Below, piece after piece: positions 21,377-30,303 of a stretch of 56,317 nucleotides of DNA. Both the position numbers and the translations under genes were made by a program. This DNA comes from Armatimonadota bacterium (GTDB lineage: Bacteria; Armatimonadota; JAAZEB01), in assembly GCA_012512265.1 (NCBI GenBank), contig JAAZEM010000155.1, positions 1 through 56,317 of the forward strand, written 5' to 3'. Each line of letters begins with the position of its first letter. Positions within the stretch are counted from its first letter, which is position 1. Below the pieces are notes generated by a model that saw nothing but the letters and a program-made list of their open reading frames with translations, was not told the origin of the DNA and did no database searches.

Positions 21377-22060
21377 ATGCTTGCCTTTTCCGGACGAAAC
21401 CGCGGCTTCACCTTGATCGAGCTACTCGTCGTGATCGCCATCATCGCGATCCTCGCAGCGATCCTCTTCCCGGTTTTTGCGCGCGCTCGCGCCAACGCGC
21501 GCAAGGCGAGCTGTCTCTCCAACATGAAGCAATTGGGCATGGGCATTGTGACCTACGCTCAGGATTACGATGAGACCTTACCCCCCGGCATGAGTTACCG
21601 GCCCAATCAGACCGCCTGGTACTACCTGATTCGGCCCTACCTGGGCGCGAACGTCAGCAATTCGGCCAGCGCAATCGAGAGCATCGTCGTCTGCCCCGAG
21701 TACAAGACTAGCTATCCCGACGGCGTCGAGGGAATCTACCCCAAGTGCAGCTATACTCCGAACGCCTACATCATGGAGACCGACCGGGCATCCAGCCTGG
21801 CGCAGTGCAACTATCCCGCCGACCTGGTCCTCCTGGCACCGGGGCGAAACCACCTCACCTCCTACGGGCGCGATGACGCCAGCGGCGATGTCCACTATAT
21901 GGCCGCGCGCGGCCGGCACGCAGGCGGTGCGAACTACGCGTTCTGTGACGGCCATGCCAAGTGGTTTCCCGCGCCCACGCCTTGGAATGGACGCAGCAGC
22001 GCGGGCGTGGTCTGGGTAAGCACTGATTACAGCAAGCCCCGCTTCTATCCGTTCGAGTAG
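21377..22060 (+). CDS. Prepilin-like protein with H-X9-DG motif
   Basis: A 227-aa type IV prepilin-like protein with the peptidase site G|FTLIEL after [10 protein letters not shown], a hydrophobic helix and [16 protein letters not shown]. The C-terminal motif [12 protein letters not shown] fits H-X9-DG exactly, followed by HAKW as in the minus-strand paralogue at 15842. The middle parts differ, so the two are paralogues rather than a recent copy. It has its own strong promoter and AAGGAGG site, so it is probably abundant. Confidence 0.9.
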   Translation: MLAFSGRNRGFTLIELLVVIAIIAILAAILFPVFARARANARKASCLSNMKQLGMGIVTYAQDYDETLPPGMSYRPNQTAWYYLIRPYLGANVSNSASAIESIVVCPEYKTSYPDGVEGIYPKCSYTPNAYIMETDRASSLAQCNYPADLVLLAPGRNHLTSYGRDDASGDVHYMAARGRHAGGANYAFCDGHAKWFPAPTPWNGRSSAGVVWVSTDYSKPRFYPFE

Positions 22061-22152
22061 CACACAGGAGGGGAACTCGTGTATAGCGGCGAAGCTGGCA
22101 GTGGTGCCTGGGACAGGCTCCCGGTTCTGGATCACTCGTGAGGAGAGCCCTG

Positions 22153-25100
22153 ATGAGAAGCATCCTGCTCTGTGCGCTCGTGCTCGGACTACTCGGGCCG
22201 GGATGGTGCGCGGGCACTTATACCGCCACTATCGAGGCAACGGCTCAGGCCGTGCCGACAGTTGCTGGCGCCTGGGTTGACTTCCCGGCGTTCTTGAATC
22301 TGGGCGGCGAGACAGCCGCGTTCGCGCCGGAGTCGGTGGTGGTCCGACCCGCGGAACCCGCCGGTGCCGATCCTGTCGCGTCCCGCGTGGAGGAGAGCCA
22401 GGGGACTTACCGTCTCTTCTGGGAGGTGCCCGCAGTCGCGCAAAAGGACGCCGGCCAGCCGGTCACCTTTCGGATCGAGTTCGGGGTCAAGCCCGCGCCC
22501 GGTGGCTCGCCGCGCCTCCCCGCGTCCGCTGTAGACACGCTGATCGCCAACGGCGGCTTCGAGGAGGTCACGGACCAGGGCATTCCCGTGGGGATCGCTG
22601 CGGCGATCTTCAAGCGCGATTTCCGCCTCGTCGCGGAGAAAGAGGGGCGCGCACTCGCGTTCAACGCGGATCCGGAAGGACGCGGGCCGGCCTTCATCAC
22701 CCCGTGGGTGTCGGTACGCGGGGGCGAATCGCTCGCCTACTCCTTCCGCTTTCGTGCGCGCGGCGCCGAGGCGCACCCCCGCTACAAGGTGATCCTGTTT
22801 AGCTATGTGAACTATCGCGATGCCGAGGGTAAGCCGCTCCCGCGGGCGCATGCCTACACCACTCGCCTGGGCGATACCGATGGCTGGGAAGAGGTGCGCG
22901 TCACCCTCCCCGTGCCGCCAGCGGCGCGGAGCACCAACCTGGAGATCCGCAACGGGAGCCAAGTGCCCTATTCCGTCAGCATCGATGACGTGCGCATCGC
23001 TGCGACTACCATCCCGCAGGTGATGGCGGCCACGGCCCCGGGTGGGCAGCGGCTCAGCCTGCGAGTGGAGGATGAGAACGTTCGCCGGATCGACCTCGGC
23101 ACCGCCACCTCTCCCGTGTGGCAAGGTTTCCAGGCGCTCGCCCCGGAGATGGAATACACCGCGGAGCGCGGGCTGGGCTTCACGCGCCTGGCCCGGCCAT
23201 TGGGCCTCGACAAGGTGCGCCCCGATCCGCTCGCGCGTGACTTCATCACCGCGGCGCGCGCCGATCTGCGCATCGATCTCCCCGACGGCGAGTACACCCT
23301 CTGGGCGCTCATCGGTGACTCGCAGGTAGGCAGCACTATCCTCACGATCTACCGCGACCAGTTGCTGCAGATCAACGGGCAAGAGGTGTTGAAGCGCGAC
23401 GTGCCCCCGGCCGAGTTCTTCCGGACGACCTACCTGCGCCACTACGCCGATTTCTGGTACCCCGGCATGGACTTCTATGATACCTTCGTCGCACCGAACT
23501 TCGAGGAGCACTTCTTCCCGGTGACGGTGACCGGAGGCAAGCTGACGCTTTCCTGGCGAAACCTTCCCGTGGCGGCGCTCGTCGTGGCCCCCAAGGCGCG
23601 AGACGCGGAGCTGCGCGCCGAGCTCAGCCGGCTCAAGGCAGAGCGGCGCCGGGCCACTCCCATCGAGGAGATCGCCCCGCCTGCTGAGGAAGCACCTGCC
23701 GCAAGCGTGCTGACAGCTGCCGAGCGGAAGCGCGGCTTTGTCCTTTTCCGCCGGCCGGCTAACGAGAGCATCTATCCCACCAGCCGGCCCAAGCCGGAAG
23801 AGCGGATCGCGGTCCTCCAGGCCTTTGCCACGCCCGGGGAGTACGAGCCGGTTCACTTCTCGCTCTATCCCCTGCGCGACCTGGGAGCGGTGCGCGTCCG
23901 AGCCACGGAGCTGCGCGCGCGGGCAGGCGGACGCATCCCCGCCAGCGCAGTGGATGTTCGTGTCGTTCGCTACCATTTCAGGGCAGCAGGCGGGCGCGGC
24001 GTGGCAGGAGCCTACCGCTATCAGATCGCCCCGTACATTCTGGACCGGCGCGAGAGCGTGGAGGTGACCGAGGGGACCACCTGGAGCTGGTGGGCCACCA
24101 TCCATGTGCCGGAGGATGCGCCGGCCGGAGTGTATGAGGGCGCCCTGGAGATCACCGCCGGGCAGGAGCCCGCGCTGCGGCTGCCGGTCTCCATCCGGGT
24201 GCTTCCCTTCCGACTGGCATCTCTCCCCATCCTGCAGGGCTACTACTACTTCCCCAGCGAGCCCTGGTACTCCACCTTCTGGGGCGCCAACGTCCGCGGC
24301 CCGGACTATCGGGACGACCCCGAAGTGCGCAAGATCATCATCGAGAACGAGCGCCGCGAACTCCGCTTCATGAAGAGTCTGGGGCTCAATAGCGTCGCCT
24401 TCGGCGACGATTTGCGCAGGGATCTGGAGCTGGTAGACGGCAAGGTTCGCCTCAAGCCCGATAACCGCTTCGCGCTCTGGATGGATCTCTACAAAGAGGC
24501 CGGCATGGGCCCGATGCCGTTCTACGGCTTCCAGCCGCTCGGTGCCGGCAACCTCCTGGCCTGGCTCGAGCGCGAGAAGCTGAAGGAGCGGTTTACGCCC
24601 CAATGGAACACCGCCTACCGGAGTTTCGTGGAGGAGTGCCAGCGCATCGGCAAGGAGCGCGGCTGGCCCGAGATCCTGTGGTACATCTCGGACGAGTTGA
24701 GCAACCACGGTGAAGAGGGCGCCAAGCTGGGCGTGGAGCTGGCGAAGGCACTCAAGGGAATGCCAGGCGTGCGCACCATCGCCTCGATGAACGGGCCCTG
24801 GGAGCACATCATGGTGCCCCACCTCAACATCTCCATGCCCAACATCGCCTTCCCGATCACCGAGGAGACGGTGAAGAAGGTGCGCGACTCCGGCTCCGAG
24901 CTGTGGCTCTACAACTGCGGCGACGAGCGCCTCAACCTGGGGCTCTACCCCTGGCGCGTGAAGGCTGGCGGGCGCTTCCAGTGGCACTACCGCTACATCA
25001 ATGCCGATCCTTGGGATGATCTGGACGGCGCCGGCGCCGACACCCAATACTGCCTCTCGCTGCCCGGACCCGATGGCCCGGTCCCCGCGGTGAAGTCGCA

Positions 25101-25416
25101 GATGGTGCGCGAAGCCGTGGATGACCACCGCTACATCGCCACCCTCGAGCAGGCGATCGCCCGGGCGCGCTCCGACGCGAAGAAGCAGGCGGCCGTCGCC
25201 AAAGCGACGCGATTCCTGGAGGAGCTGCGCACGCGCATCCCGGTCGATTTCCGCACGCTCGTGGGCTACCAGGTCGATCCCCGAGCAGCCGGGGCTTCGG
25301 TCGGAGGCGAGTTCAAGAACACCGACGCGCTGGACCGCGTGCGCTGGGCCGTGGCCCAGCTGATCCTCGAGCTGCAGACGGCCGGCGGGGGTGCGACCAC
25401 CGGGAAGGGAAAGTGA
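22153..25416 (+). CDS. Large secreted glycoside-hydrolase-like protein (DUF4091/GH123-like)
   Basis: A 1087-aa exported protein. ATG 22153 (AGGAG, 7 nt spacer) opens a signal peptide of about 20 residues ending WCAG. The order appears to be: a beta-rich domain; a sugar-binding-like sandwich (about 125-290) ending YSVSIDDVRIA; a beta domain with TWSWWATIHVPEDAPAGVY (about 640-690), the usual lead-in to a GH123/DUF4091 barrel; then a TIM-barrel-like part with the Asp-Glu pair in LWYISDEL and a C-terminal REAVDDHRYIATLE like DUF4091. This suggests an exo-acting glycosidase; the substrate is unknown. The next gene overlaps its stop. Confidence 0.75.
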   Translation: MRSILLCALVLGLLGPGWCAGTYTATIEATAQAVPTVAGAWVDFPAFLNLGGETAAFAPESVVVRPAEPAGADPVASRVEESQGTYRLFWEVPAVAQKDAGQPVTFRIEFGVKPAPGGSPRLPASAVDTLIANGGFEEVTDQGIPVGIAAAIFKRDFRLVAEKEGRALAFNADPEGRGPAFITPWVSVRGGESLAYSFRFRARGAEAHPRYKVILFSYVNYRDAEGKPLPRAHAYTTRLGDTDGWEEVRVTLPVPPAARSTNLEIRNGSQVPYSVSIDDVRIAATTIPQVMAATAPGGQRLSLRVEDENVRRIDLGTATSPVWQGFQALAPEMEYTAERGLGFTRLARPLGLDKVRPDPLARDFITAARADLRIDLPDGEYTLWALIGDSQVGSTILTIYRDQLLQINGQEVLKRDVPPAEFFRTTYLRHYADFWYPGMDFYDTFVAPNFEEHFFPVTVTGGKLTLSWRNLPVAALVVAPKARDAELRAELSRLKAERRRATPIEEIAPPAEEAPAASVLTAAERKRGFVLFRRPANESIYPTSRPKPEERIAVLQAFATPGEYEPVHFSLYPLRDLGAVRVRATELRARAGGRIPASAVDVRVVRYHFRAAGGRGVAGAYRYQIAPYILDRRESVEVTEGTTWSWWATIHVPEDAPAGVYEGALEITAGQEPALRLPVSIRVLPFRLASLPILQGYYYFPSEPWYSTFWGANVRGPDYRDDPEVRKIIIENERRELRFMKSLGLNSVAFGDDLRRDLELVDGKVRLKPDNRFALWMDLYKEAGMGPMPFYGFQPLGAGNLLAWLEREKLKERFTPQWNTAYRSFVEECQRIGKERGWPEILWYISDELSNHGEEGAKLGVELAKALKGMPGVRTIASMNGPWEHIMVPHLNISMPNIAFPITEETVKKVRDSGSELWLYNCGDERLNLGLYPWRVKAGGRFQWHYRYINADPWDDLDGAGADTQYCLSLPGPDGPVPAVKSQMVREAVDDHRYIATLEQAIARARSDAKKQAAVAKATRFLEELRTRIPVDFRTLVGYQVDPRAAGASVGGEFKNTDALDRVRWAVAQLILELQTAGGGATTGKGK

Positions 25417-26792
25417 TGAACGCTCCAGCACATGGCCGCATCGCGGCCCTTTCCCGCTGGCGGGCTCTCCTTTTTGGGGGGCTGCTCTTGCTGGCGCCGG
25501 CTGTCCATCAGCCGGCCCAGGCGGAAGCGGCTCTGCCCCGGATAGCCGTCGCACGCGCAAGCTCCCCCGTGGTGATCGATGGCCGGCTGGACGACCCGGC
25601 CTGGAATACCGCCACTCCGCACTCGAACTTCCGCGCGCTTGCCGCCCGCGGGCGCGAAACGGCGCCTCCGGAGGAGACCATCTTCCGCGTGCTTTTCGAT
25701 GGCGAGGCACTCTTCCTTGGCATTGTCTGCCGCGAGCCTCAGATAGGGAACCTGGTCGCCAATGCCGAGGGCCCGGATGGCCGCATCTGGCTGGATGACT
25801 CGGTGGAGGTGCTTCTCCAGCCGACCGGACGCTTCTATTACCAGTTCGGGATCAACAGCCGCGGCACGCGCTTCGATGCCCGTATGCCGGTCGCGGACGA
25901 TATCAGCGAGAAAGAGGTGGCCGGCGGCGCCCTCTGGGATGGCGTGTGGGAGTCGGCGGTCAGCGAAGGCGACGGCGAATGGCGCATCGAGCTGCGCATC
26001 CCCCTCGCCACGCTGGACCTGGGTCCGGAGTCTCTCCCTGCCTGGCGCCTGAATATCGGGCGCACGGCAGCCCGGCGCATGGAGTATAGCGCCTGGGCGC
26101 CCGTCGAAAAGGGCTTCCACGACCTGCCTCGCTTCGGATACCTGGAGGGGATTGTCATCGATAGCGCGCGCTTCCCCCTGGATGGCTCCGCGCTCGCCTT
26201 CCCACCCCTCCTGCTCGGCCGGAACGAGATCCAGCTCTCGCTTCCGGCGCGGCAGCCGGGGCGGTTCCGTGCCCTCACGTCGTTGCGGGAATGGAGCCCC
26301 GACGGAAGCGCAACGCGCCAGACCGCGGGCGAAGCGCCAGTCACCGGTGGCAAGTGGTCGCTGGCATTCCCGGTGCCGGTGACCCGCGCTGGCGTTCTGT
26401 ATGAACTGGGCCTGGAGATCCAGGACGAGGTCACCAACACCCCCGTGCTGTTGCGCAAGCACGTCTTTCGGGCGCCGGACCCGTTCGACGCGTCGCTCGA
26501 TTGGATGATCTCCTACGGGTCGGACCGGACCGCGCGCGCTACGATGACGCTCGCGGTGGCCGAGAGTTCCGCGCGCGGCAAGGTGGAAGTGGCCCTCTGG
26601 GATGGCGGCGCAAAGCCCCAGCAGCGGATCACCCGGAACGTGAGCAAGCCGGGCACGCTGCACGTGGCGCTCCCGCTCGCGAAGCTCCCGGATGGCTTCT
26701 ACCGCGTGGAGGTCAGCGCCACGCTCGCCGACATCGGCCGCTTGAGCAAGGAACTCCGTTTCTACAAGACATCCGGCCCTTTCGATCAGTAA
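25416..26792 (+). CDS. Secreted CBM9-like carbohydrate-binding protein
   Basis: A 458-aa exported protein. A hydrophobic signal (about residues 15-37, ALLFGGLLLLAPAVHQPAQA) is followed by a family-9-like carbohydrate-binding fold: VVIDGRLDDPAWNTA, LFDGEALFLGIVCRE, WLDDSVEVLL and a FGINSRGTRFDAR strand (about 45-230). The rest is beta-rich and unassigned. Its ATG overlaps the stop of the glycosidase-like gene (TGATG; a GTG at 25413 is also in frame), so the two are probably cotranslated and act on the same polysaccharide. Confidence 0.78.
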   Translation: MNAPAHGRIAALSRWRALLFGGLLLLAPAVHQPAQAEAALPRIAVARASSPVVIDGRLDDPAWNTATPHSNFRALAARGRETAPPEETIFRVLFDGEALFLGIVCREPQIGNLVANAEGPDGRIWLDDSVEVLLQPTGRFYYQFGINSRGTRFDARMPVADDISEKEVAGGALWDGVWESAVSEGDGEWRIELRIPLATLDLGPESLPAWRLNIGRTAARRMEYSAWAPVEKGFHDLPRFGYLEGIVIDSARFPLDGSALAFPPLLLGRNEIQLSLPARQPGRFRALTSLREWSPDGSATRQTAGEAPVTGGKWSLAFPVPVTRAGVLYELGLEIQDEVTNTPVLLRKHVFRAPDPFDASLDWMISYGSDRTARATMTLAVAESSARGKVEVALWDGGAKPQQRITRNVSKPGTLHVALPLAKLPDGFYRVEVSATLADIGRLSKELRFYKTSGPFDQ

Positions 26793-27376
26793 GGGCGCAC
26801 GGCGAGGCAGGGATCGCGCGGCTGGGGAGAGAACCAGCAGAGCATGAGCACGCTGTTGGTAGCCGCGCCTCTCCTCGCCGCGCCGGCCGGGGAGAGCCCA
26901 CTGTCCCCCTACTTCAGCGCGCGTGAATTGTCGGCGCGATGGGCCTGCTGCGAGGCGGATGCGATGCCCGGGCCCAGAGTCTACCATTCCGCCGCTACCC
27001 TCGCGAACCCCGCATCGGTGGCTCCCGCCCGAACTAGCCCCGGCCGCGGCAACACGCCCGTGGTAGCGCGCGGGCGCGTGCTGGCCAGCCCACGGGAGTC
27101 TCTCGGCCCCGCCCGTCAGATCAACGGCCATAGCCGCTATGGCGGCCCAGGCGCCCGCGCTCCCATGGAGGCGGCGCGGCATCTGCCGACGCGGCGGTGG
27201 CGCCGGTGCGGATAAGAGAAACGCCCCCGGGGCTTGCCCGAATGTTCCGACCCGCCGGCTCCAGCCGATAGAGCCGCAGATCACAAAGGGCACCTACTTG
27301 AAAAACCCCGCATTCAGGCGCACGCATCAGCAACCGTTCCGCCATTTTCGCACAGAAGGAGGAGTGGGGTACTGCG
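26793..27376. other. Gene-free interval
   Basis: About 580 bp with no ORF that I trust. It has the palindrome GCCATAGC-C-GCTATGGC near 27130. AAGGAGG at the right edge serves the hemolysin III gene. No consensus promoter was found. Confidence 0.3.
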
Positions 27377-28000
27377 ATGGCATCTCCGGATGAGGTGAAA
27401 AGAGAAGAGCTGTGGAATAGCATCAGCCACGGCATCGGCATCCCCCTGGGGATCGCCGCGCTCGTCGTGGCCGTTGCCTTCGCCTCGCTGGAGCGGGATA
27501 TCTGGAAGATCGTCTCGGTGAGCATCTACGGCACGACGCTGGTACTCATGTACACCGCCTCAACGGTGTACCACGCGATCTCGGGTAAGGCGAAGCGGGT
27601 GTGGAACCTGCTGGATCATTCCAGCATCTTCCTGCTCATCGCCGGCACCTATACGCCCGTGATCCTCGCCGGAATGCGCACCACGCTGGGGTGGGTCCTC
27701 TTCGGGGTTGTGTGGAGCCTGGCCGTGATCGGGATTGTGATGAAAGCCGTCGCTCGCGAGCGCGCTCTGGTCATCGGCACCGTGCTCTATGCCGTCATGG
27801 GGTGGTTGATCGTGGTCGGGTTCCGGGAGCTCGTCACCCACCTACCGCCGGTCAGCGTGCAGCTCCTTTTCGCTGGGGGCCTCGCCTATACCATCGGCAT
27901 CCTCTTCTTTGCGTGGCGCCGGCGCTATATGCACTTCGTCTGGCACCTCTTCGTGCTGGCGGGAAGCGCGCTCCACTTCTTCGCGGTGTTGATGCTCTGA
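27377..28000 (+). CDS. Hemolysin III / PAQR-family membrane protein
   Basis: A 207-aa protein with seven predicted membrane helices and the family's signatures: LWNSISHGIGIPLG at the N-terminus, YTASTVYHA, LDHSSIFLLIAGTYTPV, and the C-terminal HFVWHLFVLAGSALHFFAV. The conserved His and Asp residues resemble the zinc site of PAQR hydrolases. Known members are linked with membrane lipid balance or haemolysis in tests; the natural role in free-living bacteria is unclear. Confidence 0.92.
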   Translation: MASPDEVKREELWNSISHGIGIPLGIAALVVAVAFASLERDIWKIVSVSIYGTTLVLMYTASTVYHAISGKAKRVWNLLDHSSIFLLIAGTYTPVILAGMRTTLGWVLFGVVWSLAVIGIVMKAVARERALVIGTVLYAVMGWLIVVGFRELVTHLPPVSVQLLFAGGLAYTIGILFFAWRRRYMHFVWHLFVLAGSALHFFAVLML

Positions 28001-28135
28001 GGCGCCGGCTGGGGCGGCCCGGCGTCAGGGGAACGAGGATACGCGGGGTTGCCGATGCAGGCAGGTTTTCGCCTGAAGCCAGGCATCCTCCATCCTCTCA
28101 CTGGCCACGGGCCCCTGCCCAGGCACGGGAGGGCG

Positions 28136-28169
28136 TTCGTAGTGGCCGGTTCGGACCGGCCACTACGAA
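28136..28169. terminator. Perfect hairpin between convergent genes
   Basis: A 15-bp perfect inverted repeat (28136-28150 with 28155-28169, loop TCGG, a stable UUCG-like tetraloop context) lies between the hemolysin III gene and the DUF1540 gene. There is no U-tract. It probably acts in both directions. Confidence 0.6.
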
Positions 28170-28198
28170 GCTGCCGTCTCCCCCTGAAGCCGCATCCG

Positions 28199-28474
28199 TT
28201 AGCGCGGCTCGAAGGTGAGGCAATCGGCATGCGTCAGGTGGTGCGAGACCTCGATCCCCGGAGCAGTGCATGAGAGATTCTCGTTATACTTGCACTGCGA
28301 GACCTTACACGCGCCCACCTGGCCCAGATCGCACGGCGCAGCATGCGTCGAGGACTTCATGAACGTGTCGCACTGCGGGTGAGAGCCGCCCACGTTGATT
28401 GCACACGCGCGGCACTGCCCCGCCTGGTTGTAGAAGCACTCTGTGACAGTACAGCGTTTCACTGGTGGCATCAT
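28199..28474 (-). CDS. DUF1540 double-motif Cys-rich protein, copy A
   Basis: A 91-aa protein with two DUF1540-type Cys modules: C8-x4-C13-x7-C21-x13-C35 and C56-x4-C61-x7-C69-x15-C85, a spacing suited to binding metal. Two extra Cys (24 and 48) are unique to this copy. ATG 28474 follows AAGGAGG. DUF1540 proteins are small and poorly understood and occur in spore-forming and soil bacteria. It is 71/91 identical to the next gene by my hand alignment, a tandem duplication. Confidence 0.85.
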   Translation of the reverse strand: MMPPVKRCTVTECFYNQAGQCRACAINVGGSHPQCDTFMKSSTHAAPCDLGQVGACKVSQCKYNENLSCTAPGIEVSHHLTHADCLTFEPR

Positions 28475-28697
28475 CGGCTTCCTCCTTCTGGCGAGGGTCT
28501 CTCTCCATGTTGACGATACAGCTCGTCACGGGTGACCCCACGCCTCGGGTAGCGATTCGTGCGCAGTTGAGCGGTCAGAAACGGAACGCAGTCGGCAGCC
28601 TTGCATCCGTTTCGTCGCGGATTCCGCAAACCGCCTCTTGAGTTGACCACATCCTCTAGCGCTCAGGAGCAAAAGCTGTGCCGAGAGCCGTCGGGCC

Positions 28698-28973
28698 TCA
28701 GCGCGGCTCGTAGGTGATGCAATCAGCATGCGCCAGATGATGCGAGACGTCGATCCCCGGAGCAGTGCACGAGAGATCGTGGTTGAACTTGCACTGCGAG
28801 ACCTTGCACGCGCCCACACTGCCCCTATCGGAAGGCGAGGCGTGTGTTCCGGACTGTGTGAACGTGTCGCATTGGGGATGAGAGCCGCCCACGTTGATTG
28901 CGCCCGCATGGCATTTGCGCGCCTGATTATAGAAACACTCGGTCACGTCACAGTTCTTCACAGGTGGCATCAT
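28698..28973 (-). CDS. DUF1540 double-motif Cys-rich protein, copy B
   Basis: The second 91-aa DUF1540 paralogue. All eight core Cys (8, 13, 21, 35, 56, 61, 69, 85) are kept, but residues 24 and 48 are Gly and Ser where copy A has Cys. The frame is open far upstream, but ATG 28973 aligns exactly with copy A and is the right start; AAAGGGGA precedes it. A sigma-B-like promoter lies 125 nt upstream at 29099-29124. Confidence 0.85.
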   Translation of the reverse strand: MMPPVKNCDVTECFYNQARKCHAGAINVGGSHPQCDTFTQSGTHASPSDRGSVGACKVSQCKFNHDLSCTAPGIDVSHHLAHADCITYEPR

Positions 28974-29098
28974 CGGCTGGGTCCCCTTTCGGAAAGCGAG
29001 CATCCCGGCGCGCCCGGGGCTCCGGCTCTCTGCCCTGTGCCCGCGCGACGCAGGGTGGCCAGAGATACCGCCACAAGAGCACGCGGGTCCCACGATGT

Positions 29099-29124
29099 AT
29101 ACCCACTCCACATCGCGTAGAAAC
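29099..29124 (-). promoter_or_regulatory. Sigma-B-like promoter before DUF1540 copy B
   Basis: On the minus strand, GTTTCT (29124-29119) and GGGTAT (29104-29099) are 14 bp apart, matching the sigma-B pattern GTTTAA-N12-14-GGGTAT of Firmicutes. The leader to the start codon would be about 120 nt. The match is by eye; the phylum's sigma-B consensus is not known to me. Confidence 0.4.
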
Positions 29125-29192
29125 GGTCCGGAGGCCGGCAGGCGTTTCCCTGGGGCGTAGCGAATGGAATCGCTGCAGGAGGAAGTAAGTCC

Positions 29193-30155
29193 ATGATCAA
29201 CCTGGGTCTTATCGGCTGCGGCGCGCTTGGCAAGATTCACGCCCAGTGCATCGCACAGATACCTGAAGCGCGTTTCGTCGCCTATGTAGATAAGGTGGAG
29301 GACGCGGCAGAGGCTGCGCTCAAGCAGTTCGGTGGCGACTACGCAACGACGGACGTTGAGACGCTGTTGTGCGACGACAGCGTGGATGCCGTGTACATCT
29401 GCACGCGGCACGACTCGCATGCTTCGCTTGCCATCGCGGCCGCGCGAGCAGGCAAGCATATTCTGATCGAGAAGCCCCTCGCGCTCCGGATAGAGGAGTG
29501 CGAGGCGGTGGCCGAAGCCGTGAAGCGCGCCGGCGTCACCCTGATGCCGGCGTTCAAGATGCGCTTCTACCCGCTGGTGCAAATGGCCCACGAGTTCATC
29601 CCCAACCCGCAGGTGATGGTCGGGCAGATGATGGACAACCGATGGGGGGATAACATCTGGCCGCAGGATCCAGTGCAAGGGGGCGCCAACGTCCATAGCC
29701 AGGGATGCCATACCACCGATCTCCTCCGCTTCTTCGCCGGAAGCGAGCCCACTCGCCTCTGGGCGTCCGGCGGAACGTTGACTCATCCGGGGCACCCCTG
29801 TATCGACCAGTGCATCGCCTCCATTCAGTTTGCCAATGGCCACACCGCCGCCTGGATTCAGGGCGATGCCGCCACGAGCCACTTCACCAGCAAGTTCTTC
29901 TTCGAGCTGTTCGGCAATGGCAAGAGCGTGCAGCTGTATGATCGCTTCAAGAAGGCCACCTTCTTCGACGGCCAGAAGACGTGGGTCGAAGAGCGCCCGG
30001 ATGAGGAGGGCTTCCTGCTAGAGAACCGCGAGTTTATCAGCGCGCTCCAGGAAGGTCGCCAGCCGGTGCTTACCGCTCATGATGGCATCCAGGCAACGCG
30101 CATCGTCCTCGCTGCCGATCGCGCCATCCGCACAGGCGAGGTGCAGACGCTGTAG
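29193..30155 (+). CDS. Gfo/Idh/MocA-family oxidoreductase
   Basis: A 320-aa NAD(P)-dependent dehydrogenase of the myo-inositol/glucose-fructose type. The Rossmann motif is GLIGCGALGKIHA (residues 4-16), followed by the signature EKPLALRIEECEAV with the conserved Lys, and a C-terminal beta-sheet domain with MDNRWGDNIWPQDPVQGG and HSQGCHTTDLLRFFAG. The substrate, a sugar or cyclitol, cannot be told. It is divergent from the DUF1540 genes and stands alone. Confidence 0.9.
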   Translation: MINLGLIGCGALGKIHAQCIAQIPEARFVAYVDKVEDAAEAALKQFGGDYATTDVETLLCDDSVDAVYICTRHDSHASLAIAAARAGKHILIEKPLALRIEECEAVAEAVKRAGVTLMPAFKMRFYPLVQMAHEFIPNPQVMVGQMMDNRWGDNIWPQDPVQGGANVHSQGCHTTDLLRFFAGSEPTRLWASGGTLTHPGHPCIDQCIASIQFANGHTAAWIQGDAATSHFTSKFFFELFGNGKSVQLYDRFKKATFFDGQKTWVEERPDEEGFLLENREFISALQEGRQPVLTAHDGIQATRIVLAADRAIRTGEVQTL

Positions 30156-30229
30156 CTGCTGCCAGCGGCGTGTCTGAGCGCCCGGCTATCGAGCGTTCCG
30201 ACGGGTGAAACGCCGCGGTCGTTACCACT

Positions 30230-30273
30230 GCGGGGGAAGGCTTCCTGTGAAGTTCCAGGCAGCCTTCCCCCGC
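30230..30273. terminator. Bidirectional hairpin
   Basis: A 13-bp perfect inverted repeat (30230-30242 with 30261-30273, 18-nt loop) lies between the convergent oxidoreductase and SLBB genes. No U-tract is seen. Confidence 0.6.
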
Positions 30274-30303
30274 GCGCGTGTTCATCCCTGCGAGTGACCG
30301 CGC

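Noticed and set aside
22189-25710. 1173-codon antisense ORF opposite the glycosidase-like gene
   Set aside because: High GC leaves the antisense frame open. The product is His/Arg/Leu-rich low-complexity without recognisable domains, while the + strand frame has clear family features. The same applies to long antisense ORFs at 4344-5810, 8307-10007 and 25266-27293.
26844-27215. 123-codon ORF after the CBM9-like gene
   Set aside because: No family resemblance, no ribosome binding site and a composition of Ala/Arg/Pro typical of random GC-rich frames.
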